The notes under the pieces were generated by a model that was not told the DNA's origin, made no database searches, and saw only the letters and a list, made by a program, of their open reading frames with translations. 64,000 nt of DNA from Bacillota bacterium (GTDB lineage: Bacteria; Bacillota; Desulfitobacteriia; Desulfitobacteriales; JAJXUE01): assembly GCA_021783135.1 (NCBI GenBank), contig JAJXUE010000002.1, positions 74,224 to 138,223 on the forward strand. The letters are read 5' to 3'. A program made the position numbers and the translations under genes. This document shows, in pieces, positions 7,441-16,583 of the stretch (its first letter is position 1; the number at the start of each line of letters is the position of its first letter).

Positions 7441-8963
7441 AACGCAAGATGAAACCTGATATCTTCATCGGCGACCGATTAATTGTCAATATCCTATTGT
7501 TGTTCCTCAGCGTATTCCCGTTAATCATGCATCCGGCACAATCTTTTATAACCAGCCCCCTCATAGTTTCTAACTGGCTAAATTCAGGTACTAAAAGCGA
7601 GTTTTATGTTCACTATAAGTTCATATTTTTACTCATAACCGCCGCTATTTTGGTCATGCTTTTCTTAGTTAAACTGTACCGAGATAACTATGAGATTACA
7701 GCTAATTACAGCAATCTTCCGTTGTTTATCTTAGTATGTGTTATTGCACTATCGGCCCTGTTTGCCAAATACAAAACTGTGGCTCTGTTCGGTCTTTGGG
7801 ATCGACATGAGGGTGCACTGACATATTGCATTTACTTTGCCTTATGCTTCATCGCTGCTAATGTACTCCCGAGTCAAAGGCAGCTAAAATTGCTTGTGTT
7901 CACATTAACTCCATTGATTGTACTTAATGCTATGACCAGTGTCGGAGCTATTTACGGGCACAATGTTTTGCAACTACAACCGTTTAACTCGCTTTTACTC
8001 GGCAATGCTTCCGCAGGTACTATCTTTATTACAACTTTGGAAAACCCTGATTACTTAAGCGGGTTTGGCGCAGTATGCTGTGCTTTGTTCACTGTTAAGA
8101 CCTTGCTTGCGGCAAACTGGGAAGATACCGCAATTAGCCTGGTATTTACGACTCTTGCCTTCGCGATGATTCTGGCCGCAACCGCCACGAGCGGCTTTTT
8201 GACCCTGATTGTCCTTATCCCACTTTTCATCGCCCTGATGTGGCGTAGTGGTAATCGCAAAAGGTCTGTCATTAATGGCGTCCTAATACTAGTCTGCTTT
8301 AGTTTGGTTTTGTCTCTGCTCAGTCAGCAAAATCCCACGGTGTGGAATAAGTCATTCGGATTTTTCGGTGCAACAACTGTATCGCTTGAGTCTTCACTTA
8401 AGGCGCCGGCCATTCGTACCTCGCCTCAGGCAGCTTCAGTTGCATTCTCCAAAACAACCGGTACTCAAGGAGCTGCCTCTCGAACCGGTTCACCCCCCCC
8501 AGACGACTATGCTAGCTTACCTCAGCCTGGCATGTCAGCCGGAACAGGTCGCCTGTACATCTGGCGCAAGACTATTCCCATGATTAAGCGCCACCCCCTA
8601 TTTGGCTATGGCTTAGATACCTTGGGCTATTACTTCCCCCAAAACGATCCGGTCGGAATTGCGGAAGACTTTGGCCAGTTGCAGGAAAAACCGCACGACA
8701 TGTATTTAGATATTGCCTTTGGCGCAGGTCTAATCGCCCTGTTCGCCCTTATTTACCTCTTTATCCGTCATTTCTTAGCCAATCTTGTCCTATTGCGCCA
8801 CCCGATTCAATCCGAGCAAACAGTGGTCCTACTCAGTTTGTTTGCCGGGTGGTGTGCTTATTTAATCCAAGGTTTGTTTAATGATTCGGTGCTTAGCACC
8901 GCACCCCTATTTTGGATTCTATTTGGCTTTGGTATCAGCCTACTCCGACATCGGCCTGAATAG
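7437..8963 (+). CDS. O-antigen ligase/polymerase-like membrane protein (Wzy/WaaL fold)
   Basis: A 508-residue polytopic protein with about ten or more membrane helices. A large extracytoplasmic loop (about 300-430) holds a Ser/Thr/Ala-rich disordered stretch and then the conserved segment GTGRLYIWRKT, HPLFGYGLDTLGYYFPQNDP and KPHDMYLDIAFGAGL. This is the Wzy_C/WaaL-type loop with conserved Arg and His residues. The family joins glycans to acceptors or polymerises repeat units at the outer face of the membrane. The paralogue at 54897-56522 shares the same loop. Substrate and acceptor (pilin, teichoic-type polymer or other) are unknown. Confidence 0.8.
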   Translation: MKRKMKPDIFIGDRLIVNILLLFLSVFPLIMHPAQSFITSPLIVSNWLNSGTKSEFYVHYKFIFLLITAAILVMLFLVKLYRDNYEITANYSNLPLFILVCVIALSALFAKYKTVALFGLWDRHEGALTYCIYFALCFIAANVLPSQRQLKLLVFTLTPLIVLNAMTSVGAIYGHNVLQLQPFNSLLLGNASAGTIFITTLENPDYLSGFGAVCCALFTVKTLLAANWEDTAISLVFTTLAFAMILAATATSGFLTLIVLIPLFIALMWRSGNRKRSVINGVLILVCFSLVLSLLSQQNPTVWNKSFGFFGATTVSLESSLKAPAIRTSPQAASVAFSKTTGTQGAASRTGSPPPDDYASLPQPGMSAGTGRLYIWRKTIPMIKRHPLFGYGLDTLGYYFPQNDPVGIAEDFGQLQEKPHDMYLDIAFGAGLIALFALIYLFIRHFLANLVLLRHPIQSEQTVVLLSLFAGWCAYLIQGLFNDSVLSTAPLFWILFGFGISLLRHRPE

Positions 8964-9035
8964 AGAAACGCTAGCACGAGGTACATCAAGAATTTTAACC
9001 TAGCGTTCGGACAGACGAAGAAAGGACTCAATAAA

Positions 9036-9072
9036 AAAGGAGCAGGATCGATTTTGATTCTGCTCCCTTTTT
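9036..9072. terminator. Bidirectional terminator between the ligase and GIY-YIG genes
   Basis: The stem GGAGCAG/CTGCTCC (9039-9045 with 9060-9066) is flanked by six A on the left and six T on the right, so it can end the converging transcripts from both sides. Confidence 0.85.
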
Positions 9073-9097
9073 TGCGCTAACAAGTTGTCCGTTAATT

Positions 9098-9358
9098 TTA
9101 GTCTGCAATAGTTTTAAAACCCACAACGAGCTCACTTTTGGCCTGGTGACCCAATTTCTTCAATTCGGCCTCACGCGAAAGCGCATCTCCTTTGCTCGCA
9201 TACTCTTCCCAGTATACAAGCTCCACGGGGCGTCGGGCTCTGGTGCATTTCGAAGCTTTACCCGCTTGGTGGGCAGCAAGACGTCGGCTTAGATCAACTG
9301 TATACCCGGCATAAAAACTGCCATCGGCACAGCGTAACAGGTAGGCGAAATGACTCAC
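9098..9358 (-). CDS. GIY-YIG domain protein, YhbQ/UPF0213 family
   Basis: An 86-residue single-domain protein. FAYLLRCADGSFYAGYT carries the Y-x10-Y form of the GIY-YIG signature, followed by the conserved Arg in DLSRRLAAH and a Glu in SREAELKKL. It belongs to the small UvrC-type nuclease-like proteins of uncertain cellular role. The GTG start overlaps the stop of the upstream beta-CASP nuclease gene by 4 bp (GTGA), so the two genes form a coupled pair. Confidence 0.85.
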   Translation of the reverse strand: MSHFAYLLRCADGSFYAGYTVDLSRRLAAHQAGKASKCTRARRPVELVYWEEYASKGDALSREAELKKLGHQAKSELVVGFKTIAD

Positions 9359-11037
9359 TTTTGTCTGCCGTGATGTATTTTGGTCTCTACTAAGTCAGTC
9401 ATGGCTTGTAAATCTTCTAAAACCGCATTCATATCTTGCTCATGCTGATCTTTAGCCATCATGTCTTTAATCCGGCCGCGCAGTTTCATTAAGGCCTTGT
9501 TTACCTCAGCATGTGTAGGTTGATGTCGCTTTAATTGCGGCTGCTGAGTCTGGCGTGTATTCTGGCTAACTGTGGGATGTTCGCGCGTCAGGGCTTCATC
9601 CTCCGCGATCATTTCCGGTGACGGGGCAATCCGCTTGATACCAGTGTCCACCCATTCAAAGGTTTCTCCCAAGACCGGAATCATTGGCTCAATGCCGCTT
9701 TGGGCCTTAATCTTTTCCGCTAAAACTGCCTGTGCTTCCGGCTCGCCATGGATTAATATAATACCTTTAGCTTTGGCACCTGTACAAGCAACCCACTCCA
9801 GCAGTCCTTGCTGATCAGCATGCGCCGAAAAGCCATCAATATTTTCAATGTGCGCTTTGACTGCAATTTCCTCACCGTGAATTGTTACTTGCTTTTCCCC
9901 TTCCACCAGGCGACGGCCTAAAGTACCTTCTGCTTGGTAGCCGACAAATAATACTGTTGCCTCCGGCCGCCACAAATTGTGCTTCAAATGGTGTTTGATC
10001 CGTCCGGCATCAGCCATACCGCTGGCGGAAATGATGATGGAACGGCTTACCTCATTCAAACCAATTGATTCTTGTACGGACTGGGTCAAGTGCAAGCGCG
10101 GCAAGTTAAAGGGATTTTCGCCTTTACGGATTAATTCTCTGGTCTCATCGTCAAAATACGGTAAGCTTTTCTCAAATATTCCAGTGGCAGCAACCGCTAA
10201 AGGGCTGTCAACGTAGACATTAATCGGCGGAATTTGCTTACTATCGTTCAAGAGATTGATATAATACAAAAGGTCCTGAGTTCTTTCAATCGCAAACGAG
10301 GGGATAACCAGATTGCCACCCCTGTTATAGGTTGCATTAATGATATTTTTCAGCCGTTCCATCCGGTCTGAAGTATCCTCGTGCAAGCGGTCGCCATAGG
10401 TCGACTCCATAACGATATATTCCATATCGGGAACACAACTGGGATCTTGGATAAAGGGTTGATTTTTATTGCCGATATCCCCGGAGAACACGATCTTATA
10501 CAGCTTGTCCCCTTCAGTTACGCGTACTTCAATCATCGCCGAACCAAGAATATGACCGGCATCATGATAAATAACTTCTATGCCTGGAAACAATTGGATG
10601 GTTTGGTTATACTCAATTCCTTGGAAGTATTGCGTACACTCCGTTGCCTCGTCCGCGGTATAAATAGGCGTGAGCGGCGGGGCGCCTGCTCTGGTGCGTT
10701 TGCGGTTTTTACGTTCAACTTCCATCTCCTGAATGTGTCCGCTATCAGGCAACATAATTTTACACAACTCGACCGTGGCTTTGGTGGTTAAAACAGGGCC
10801 GCGATACCCGTCGCGATAAAGCTTGGGTACTAACCCGGTATGGTCGGTATGCGCATGGGTCAGTAGGCAGTGGTCAATCTCTTTCACATCAAAGGTGAAT
10901 TGGTTATAGTTTCTCTCCTTAAGTCGGCGATTGCCTTGGTACAAACCGCAATCGACCAGGATTTTTTTGCCGTTGGCCTCCAACAGGTAACAAGAACCCG
11001 TAACAACTTTCGCTGCTCCAACAAAATGTACTTTCAA
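9355..11037 (-). CDS. Metallo-beta-lactamase/beta-CASP RNA-processing exonuclease
   Basis: A 560-residue protein. The metallo-beta-lactamase core has HAHTDHTGLVP (HxHxDH), GHILGSAMIEV, SGDIGN and ESTYGDR. The beta-CASP insertion has NVYVDSPLAV and ISASGMADAGRIKHHL. The C-terminal RMMBL part has IDGFSAHADQQGLLEW. This is the YSH1/CPSF73-like bacterial group, predicted to cleave or trim RNA with two zinc ions. A charged tail (about 470-560) looks helical. The TTG start follows AAGGA at 9 bp. Orthologues of RNase J differ in overall length and motifs, so I do not call it rnj. Confidence 0.85.
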   Translation of the reverse strand: MKVHFVGAAKVVTGSCYLLEANGKKILVDCGLYQGNRRLKERNYNQFTFDVKEIDHCLLTHAHTDHTGLVPKLYRDGYRGPVLTTKATVELCKIMLPDSGHIQEMEVERKNRKRTRAGAPPLTPIYTADEATECTQYFQGIEYNQTIQLFPGIEVIYHDAGHILGSAMIEVRVTEGDKLYKIVFSGDIGNKNQPFIQDPSCVPDMEYIVMESTYGDRLHEDTSDRMERLKNIINATYNRGGNLVIPSFAIERTQDLLYYINLLNDSKQIPPINVYVDSPLAVAATGIFEKSLPYFDDETRELIRKGENPFNLPRLHLTQSVQESIGLNEVSRSIIISASGMADAGRIKHHLKHNLWRPEATVLFVGYQAEGTLGRRLVEGEKQVTIHGEEIAVKAHIENIDGFSAHADQQGLLEWVACTGAKAKGIILIHGEPEAQAVLAEKIKAQSGIEPMIPVLGETFEWVDTGIKRIAPSPEMIAEDEALTREHPTVSQNTRQTQQPQLKRHQPTHAEVNKALMKLRGRIKDMMAKDQHEQDMNAVLEDLQAMTDLVETKIHHGRQK

Positions 11038-11200
11038 CTAGCTCAGTCCTTCCCGTTAACTTAGTAGATAATAACTATATTTACTATTATGGTCTATAAC
11101 AATTAAGCGGTAATCATTTTTTGTCAGAATGATTACGAAAATGTAATTGTTAAATACGTAAATTCGCCTTTTAGGCGAGCTATTCCTGCCTAAATCCCAA

Positions 11201-11237
11201 GAAAAGCGCGCATCGGTTTCCTCTGAGCGCGCTTTTC
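11201..11237. terminator. GC-rich hairpin, probable terminator
   Basis: GAAAAGCGCGC pairs perfectly with GCGCGCTTTTC (11201-11211 with 11227-11237). The A/T ends suit a bidirectional terminator. The 3' arm and following bases recur at 33381-33410. Confidence 0.6.
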
Positions 11238-11303
11238 CTCGTACTATCTTCCGCTGTCTTCGCCTAGTTGGCGAGGTTAAACTTTCAGATAGTGTAAATA
11301 AGC

Positions 11304-11348
11304 CAAGGACGGACTTCGCTTGAGTAAAACAAGCAAAGTCCGTCCTTG
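11304..11348. other. Long hairpin-forming inverted repeat
   Basis: A 19-bp inverted repeat with one mismatch (11304-11322 with 11330-11348) and a 7-nt loop. It has no T run. It follows the stop of the acidic repeat protein (minus strand) by about 45 bp and may stabilise or end that transcript. Confidence 0.6.
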
Positions 11349-11394
11349 CGCAATTTGTCCGGCAACCAATTCAAATGCGTGTAGTAACGTTTAT

Positions 11395-12543
11395 TTAATT
11401 TTTGGTGCGGGTGCGATGTAGGATTCTGGCAACCCGCCGCGGATTTACACCTGAATCCCTATCTATGGTTGCATATTTTAGCCCGGACTCTCTGCTTAAC
11501 TCCTGTTTTATCGCCAGTTCATCCGTCTCAGGTGCTTGATCTACTTGATCAAGCAGTAGCTGTTGTTCCGGCAGATAAAAGGCGAAATTAACCCCTTCCA
11601 GCGCGTAATTTTGCAGAATTTTACTGTTGGGAAAAATGATTTGTAAGCTTAGCCCCAGTCCGCGCGAGGGCCTTTGCGTAACTTGCACTGGTGCGTCGAT
11701 AGGTGCTAAGGTTGTCTGCGACTGAGCTTCAGGTTCGGCAGTAACAGCAAAAACTGCGACAGAGTCTACCTCATTCTCTACCTCATCTTCTACCTCATCT
11801 TCTACCTCATCTTCTACCTCATCCTCTATCTCATTCTCTATCTCATCCTCTATCTCATCCTCTATCTCATCCTCTATCTCATCCTCTATCTCATCCTCTA
11901 TCTCATCCTCTATCTCATCCTCTATCTCATCCTCTATCTCATCCTCTATCTCATCCTCTATCTCATCCTCTATCGCATCCTCTATCGCATCCTCTACCTC
12001 ATCCTTACCCTTATCCTCTGCGATTGTCTGGGTGCTCTGGTTGCTCTGTGTGCTCTGCTCGCTCGACGCGAGTGGCGGCTCTGAGGTCACCACAGCAGGC
12101 TGTACATTGCTGAGCTCTAGTACCAATTCATCCTCAACTGACTCATCAAGCTCAACTACAGTTGGGTCCTCAATTGGCAGTTGCGTTATTACCGCTTCAC
12201 CTTGCGGCGTAAAATCACTCGCTGGCTTTTGTTGATGTGCGACCAAGCCTATTGCCAAGATGCGCTCTAATTCTTGCGCAAAAGTTCCCAAACTCTGTTG
12301 TACTTGGGCATCGGGCAACTTTTGGCTGATTATCTGATGCAAAATTTCCGGTAGGTAATCGTCTTGCACATCAAGCAGATCTTTCAGGTTTTGGCTCATC
12401 TGCGCTATCAAGTCGACTCCCCGGTTGACTTCCTTGTCCCGGGCACCATTTTGCAATAAACTGGCTGCAAGTGCACATTCAATTATCCGTTCCGTTGCAT
12501 CGAGAATTTTCTTTTCTAAATCACGCGAATTGTTTTGGCTCAT
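11395..12543 (-). CDS. Acidic-repeat protein of unknown function
   Basis: A 382-residue protein I do not recognise. The N-terminal 110 residues look helical (LEKKILDATERIIECALAASLL...). The centre (about 177-257) is an uninterrupted run of Glu-Asp-Glu-Ile/Val tetrapeptides encoded by a 12-bp tandem repeat. The C-terminal 90 residues form a separate domain (LSLQIIFPNSKILQNYALEGVNFAFYLPE overlaps its start), ending in the basic tail ARILHRTRTKN. There is no signal peptide, so it is probably cytoplasmic. The ATG follows GGGGTGAAGG. It is transcribed towards 11.3 kb, and the acs cluster ends upstream of it with its own terminator. Confidence 0.7.
   Translation of the reverse strand: MSQNNSRDLEKKILDATERIIECALAASLLQNGARDKEVNRGVDLIAQMSQNLKDLLDVQDDYLPEILHQIISQKLPDAQVQQSLGTFAQELERILAIGLVAHQQKPASDFTPQGEAVITQLPIEDPTVVELDESVEDELVLELSNVQPAVVTSEPPLASSEQSTQSNQSTQTIAEDKGKDEVEDAIEDAIEDEIEDEIEDEIEDEIEDEIEDEIEDEIEDEIEDEIEDEIEDEIENEIEDEVEDEVEDEVEDEVENEVDSVAVFAVTAEPEAQSQTTLAPIDAPVQVTQRPSRGLGLSLQIIFPNSKILQNYALEGVNFAFYLPEQQLLLDQVDQAPETDELAIKQELSRESGLKYATIDRDSGVNPRRVARILHRTRTKN
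11772..12011 (-). repeat. 12-bp tandem repeat array (about 20 units) inside a CDS
   Basis: The plus-strand unit is CATCCTCTATCT with scattered substitutions (CTT/CCT, ACC/ATC, GCA). The array keeps frame and encodes EDEI/EDEV units. The most uniform units are in the middle and the diverged ones at both ends, as expected for growth by slippage. Confidence 0.9.
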
Positions 12544-12607
12544 TGACCTTCACCCCACAGCTTTTCTCATCAATTTGTATGCCGCAAAGGACAACTTTAT
12601 GTGAGGC

Positions 12608-12632
12608 AAAAAAAAATATCCGGCTAGCCGGA
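12608..12632 (-). terminator. Terminator closing the acs cluster, overlapping the last stop codon
   Basis: The palindrome ATCCGGCTAGCCGGAT (12617-12632) is followed on the minus strand by a run of about nine T. The TAG stop of the HdrA-like gene (12624-12626) lies within the palindrome. Confidence 0.85.
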
Positions 12633-14663
12633 TAGATGTAGGTCTTGCAGATATTGTCTAACTTCGCCTGCTAAGGCTTGAGCCTGCGCAATGCTGCTGG
12701 GAATATCGATCGGTCCGCAACACGCACCGAGTGGGAAAATCCCTGATTTGGCCGTTGCCGTTAAAAACCCGTCCCGATTTAGCTCCATACCGCTTAACGC
12801 CGCAAGCTTAGTAATACCCGCAGGCGGGATTAAAGCCGGCGCCAAAACCAGCAAATCATACGCGCCCTGGATATCAGTTAGCCCTTCCCCTAGCGCATAT
12901 TGCACGGTTAAGTAATCAAAGGGATAACGAAATACTTTGGCTGGGATGGCTCGAATAAATTTGATTTGCTCCAGATGCCGTCCTGTTTGCCAAAAACGCG
13001 TAAAATCAGACCCCACGCCTTGCATATCTTGATAAAAAACGTCAATGTGCACTTCAGGTTTGTGATAACGCAATAATCTGGTCAGTTCAATTGTATGCTT
13101 GCAGCACACTCCGGAACAATAGTTATGACCGATATGGGAATTTCGGCTCCCGACACACTGGACAAAACCTACCCGTTTTACCTCGGGGCCAATGACCTGT
13201 TCTATACTGCCGGTGCGGCTGAGCTCACGCTCCAAGTCTTGGGAGGTTATTATATTTTTATGAACGCCATAGCCAAATTCGCGCAACCGGGATGCGTCAA
13301 ATAAGTCAAAGCCAATCGCCATAACCACTGCATTGACCTCAAGGGTGGTTTCCACTCCCAAATCTGCACCGCGTGAACCATGGGTAAAACGCACGTCAAC
13401 CGCCAGCTTGCCCCCTTCCCCGCGCATCCGCGCAACCTCACTATGTAGGACAAGCTTGATGTTCGGGTTGGCTTCAACCTGGGTTTTGAGCTCATGCGCC
13501 ACGCACGCAAAGCAGTGTGTACAACTCTCGACAGCTTTACAGTGGTAGTTGAGCGTTGAACCGCCAATTGTTTCTGCTTTGTCAACAATAAAAACTCCAC
13601 AGCCCGCCCGTGCCAATTCCAGGGCTACTGACATTCCGGCAATTCCGCCTCCGATTACCAATACCTTCGCGCCGGCGATGCTGTGGTGTGACACCTTGAC
13701 CATGGGACGCGGTGAAAGATCGGCTGTGCTCCCCGAGGCATAACGCGCTAAATGGGTAGCAGCTACACGCGCTTCAATCAACTCGTTCACGTTGTTGGTG
13801 TGGCCATGGCATGTGCCGACAAAGTAAATTCCCTGTCGGGTGGAGCGACCGGGTGCTAAATGGTTGGGATCGGTTCGAAAGAAGCCGCTAGGTTCTATTT
13901 CCGTCTGCAAAATGGCGTTTAATGCTGCTGTCTGGGGGGCAGGTATGTCCAGCTCAGGTGCCACTAGTACGTCAACCAAAGCACGTACAGACTGATTTAA
14001 TCCGGCATCCTGGTAAGTAACACTTACTCCCAATACATTGACATGTACCTCCAACTTGCCTACGTAGCGATTAAACCGCACGCCGGCTTGACGGGCCCGC
14101 TGATACAAAAACTCTTGGTCAGGGGCTGCCACTTGGAGCTCCTGAAAAAAGAATTCTATTTTAGCTGCAAATTTCTCGCGCAGTTCCAAGGCAAGCTGAA
14201 GTGCCTTAGCTGTGGTTTGAACATCCTGGGTCCCGCACTCGCCTAAAACAAAGGCCACGGCACGTTTAGCCCAATTCTTCTCGCTGTCAAAACTGCTAAG
14301 TCCGCAGATTTCGGGTGACTGCGGCAGGTCTAGCGCAGGGTCAATTATTTTGGGTGCGTTTAAGGCTACGACAATGCCGCCTACACCAAATTTGAGCTCG
14401 CCACCCGTTCCGCTCAAGGTAACCCAAAAGCGTCCGGCTTGACCTTTGAGCGCCGTAACGCGATACCGAGGCAATTGCGTTACGCCCGCAGCTGTGGGCA
14501 AGGTACCTTCGTCCACCTGAATCACCGGTTGTTGGCACCGGATCACCTGGGCTGCAGTCATTGCGGCTGACCCGTTGCCAATTACAAGTATGCTGGAGTA
14601 TACTTCAAGCTTTTGTTCCGGTGGCGGTTGCAAACCGGAACAAGCTAATTGCGGGTCTAGCAT
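12624..14663 (-). CDS. HdrA-like FAD-dependent oxidoreductase, two tandem nucleotide-binding halves
   Basis: About 679 residues. The C-terminal half (from about 330) resembles heterodisulfide reductase subunit A: Rossmann motif VLVIGGGIAGMSVALELA, a Cys cluster CTHCFAC, then VGFVQCVGSRN...YCSGVCC and a terminal LGACCGPIDIPSSIAQ. The N-terminal half also begins with a nucleotide-binding motif (ILVIGNGSAAMTAAQ) but lacks those cysteines, so it looks like a degenerate duplicate. HdrA proteins pass electrons between ferredoxin, NAD(P)H and other carriers. As the last gene of the acs cluster it probably serves the methyl or carbonyl branch. HdrB/C and MetF/MetV are not adjacent. I start at the ATG at 14663, after GGAGGTGG. 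Confidence 0.75.
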   Translation of the reverse strand: MLDPQLACSGLQPPPEQKLEVYSSILVIGNGSAAMTAAQVIRCQQPVIQVDEGTLPTAAGVTQLPRYRVTALKGQAGRFWVTLSGTGGELKFGVGGIVVALNAPKIIDPALDLPQSPEICGLSSFDSEKNWAKRAVAFVLGECGTQDVQTTAKALQLALELREKFAAKIEFFFQELQVAAPDQEFLYQRARQAGVRFNRYVGKLEVHVNVLGVSVTYQDAGLNQSVRALVDVLVAPELDIPAPQTAALNAILQTEIEPSGFFRTDPNHLAPGRSTRQGIYFVGTCHGHTNNVNELIEARVAATHLARYASGSTADLSPRPMVKVSHHSIAGAKVLVIGGGIAGMSVALELARAGCGVFIVDKAETIGGSTLNYHCKAVESCTHCFACVAHELKTQVEANPNIKLVLHSEVARMRGEGGKLAVDVRFTHGSRGADLGVETTLEVNAVVMAIGFDLFDASRLREFGYGVHKNIITSQDLERELSRTGSIEQVIGPEVKRVGFVQCVGSRNSHIGHNYCSGVCCKHTIELTRLLRYHKPEVHIDVFYQDMQGVGSDFTRFWQTGRHLEQIKFIRAIPAKVFRYPFDYLTVQYALGEGLTDIQGAYDLLVLAPALIPPAGITKLAALSGMELNRDGFLTATAKSGIFPLGACCGPIDIPSSIAQAQALAGEVRQYLQDLHLSG

Positions 14664-14691
14664 CGAAACCACCTCCAGCACAATTTAAGTA

Positions 14692-14720
14692 AATCCCCAG
14701 CCGCAGTGCGACTGGGGATT
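14692..14720 (-). other. Intercistronic hairpin between acsE and the hdrA-like gene
   Basis: The perfect 9-bp arms AATCCCCAG/CTGGGGATT (14692-14700 with 14712-14720) enclose a further short CGCA/GCG pairing. It is a candidate processing or partial-termination site that would lower hdrA-like expression relative to acsE. Confidence 0.55.
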
Positions 14721-14747
14721 AAAACGGCTTGAGTCCAGCCGGGTGAC

Positions 14748-15560
<813 letters not shown>

Positions 15561-15583
15561 TTAATTTGCTGTGGTTAAACGTT

Positions 15584-16552
15584 TTAGGCGTTAGAAACCA
15601 TCAACTCATCGATATTCTTTTTAACGAGACGTACTGCTTCCGGGTTGCGCATTAACAATAAACTTGCGCCAGTTTGCAGCAAGGTAGTTGCAGTCATAGC
15701 TTCCCAGAGAATGGCCCGATCTTTGAGCTCGCCCCAACCGGGGAATTCGTCGACATCGACATTTGCTTCTTTGGCACGGTTAGCCTCATAGCCAACAGTA
15801 CAAACCATCGGCATGGCTAACATTTTGTCATTAACCAAAGAACCCAAACGAGCACGCTCCATAATGGAATATGCATATTCGATACCAAAGCCCAGACCGC
15901 CAATCATCGGGTCAATAACAATTTTGTCCAGTGGTAAACCCATTTCGTTAATTAGAATGTTGAGCTGCTTGCAGATGTTAATATCCAACGGCGAGCGTGC
16001 GATAATGGAATGTTTGTGAACCATGCAGGCTGCAACAATGGACTTATAGTTATCTTGCTGTGCTAAACCTAACAGCAGGTTTTCACCTGCGGCTGCCTCA
16101 GCAACTGCGGCCATTACCTCATTGTCTTTGTCGTCATCTTCGCAGCCAACAATGACCAAAGGAACGCCTACTGCCGCCAAAACGTCTTTTACGGTTTGGG
16201 CGCACTGCTCAGGGGTACGGTTTGCTCCTTCCGGATGAGCTCCGGTTAGTTTGAGGTAGATTAAGTCGGCCCCAAACTCCTCAACACATTTTTTCGCCCA
16301 AGCGGCGGGATCATTGATGACATCCATAAACGGCTCCTTGAGGAGGGGATGCCAATCAGGCTCGACATCATTTACTTCCATGGCTACAGCCGGACGATTG
16401 ACTACTTCACCTTCAAAGTGGAGGAAAGGTAAGGTGCTGTCGCCGCCAATAGTGATGGTGTGGGTACGTGTCCCCCCTTGTTCCGGGGTGGCTCCGATAA
16501 CTACCTGGCCAACACGGCTCTGCCACTTCTCTTTAACAATAGCTACTGCCAT
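15584..16552 (-). CDS. acsD: Corrinoid/iron-sulfur protein small subunit (CFeSP beta)
   Basis: A 322-residue TIM-barrel protein, the normal length for AcsD. Recognisable segments include [20 protein letters not shown] near the N-terminus, [33 protein letters not shown], and [21 protein letters not shown]. It pairs with AcsC to carry the methyl group from AcsE to acetyl-CoA synthase. The ribosome site AAAGGAG precedes the ATG. It lies 41 bp upstream of acsE and 31 bp downstream of the cooC-like gene. Confidence 0.95.
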   Translation of the reverse strand: MAVAIVKEKWQSRVGQVVIGATPEQGGTRTHTITIGGDSTLPFLHFEGEVVNRPAVAMEVNDVEPDWHPLLKEPFMDVINDPAAWAKKCVEEFGADLIYLKLTGAHPEGANRTPEQCAQTVKDVLAAVGVPLVIVGCEDDDKDNEVMAAVAEAAAGENLLLGLAQQDNYKSIVAACMVHKHSIIARSPLDINICKQLNILINEMGLPLDKIVIDPMIGGLGFGIEYAYSIMERARLGSLVNDKMLAMPMVCTVGYEANRAKEANVDVDEFPGWGELKDRAILWEAMTATTLLQTGASLLLMRNPEAVRLVKKNIDELMVSNA

Positions 16553-16583
16553 ATACTGCTCTCCTTTCTTATGTGAGATATTT

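Larger units (their letters stand above)
11041..11394. other. Intergenic region with two strong hairpins
   Basis: There is no gene here. It holds a small CGCC/GGCG hairpin (11165-11177), a GC-rich hairpin (11201-11237) and a long inverted repeat (11304-11348). Its segment 11227-11256 matches 33381-33410 at 29 of 30 bases, the flank of the dispersed element at 33.4 kb. Confidence 0.7.

Noticed and set aside
11772..12011. The 12-bp tandem array as a possible CRISPR
   Set aside because: There are no spacers; the units are contiguous, in frame and encode a simple peptide repeat.
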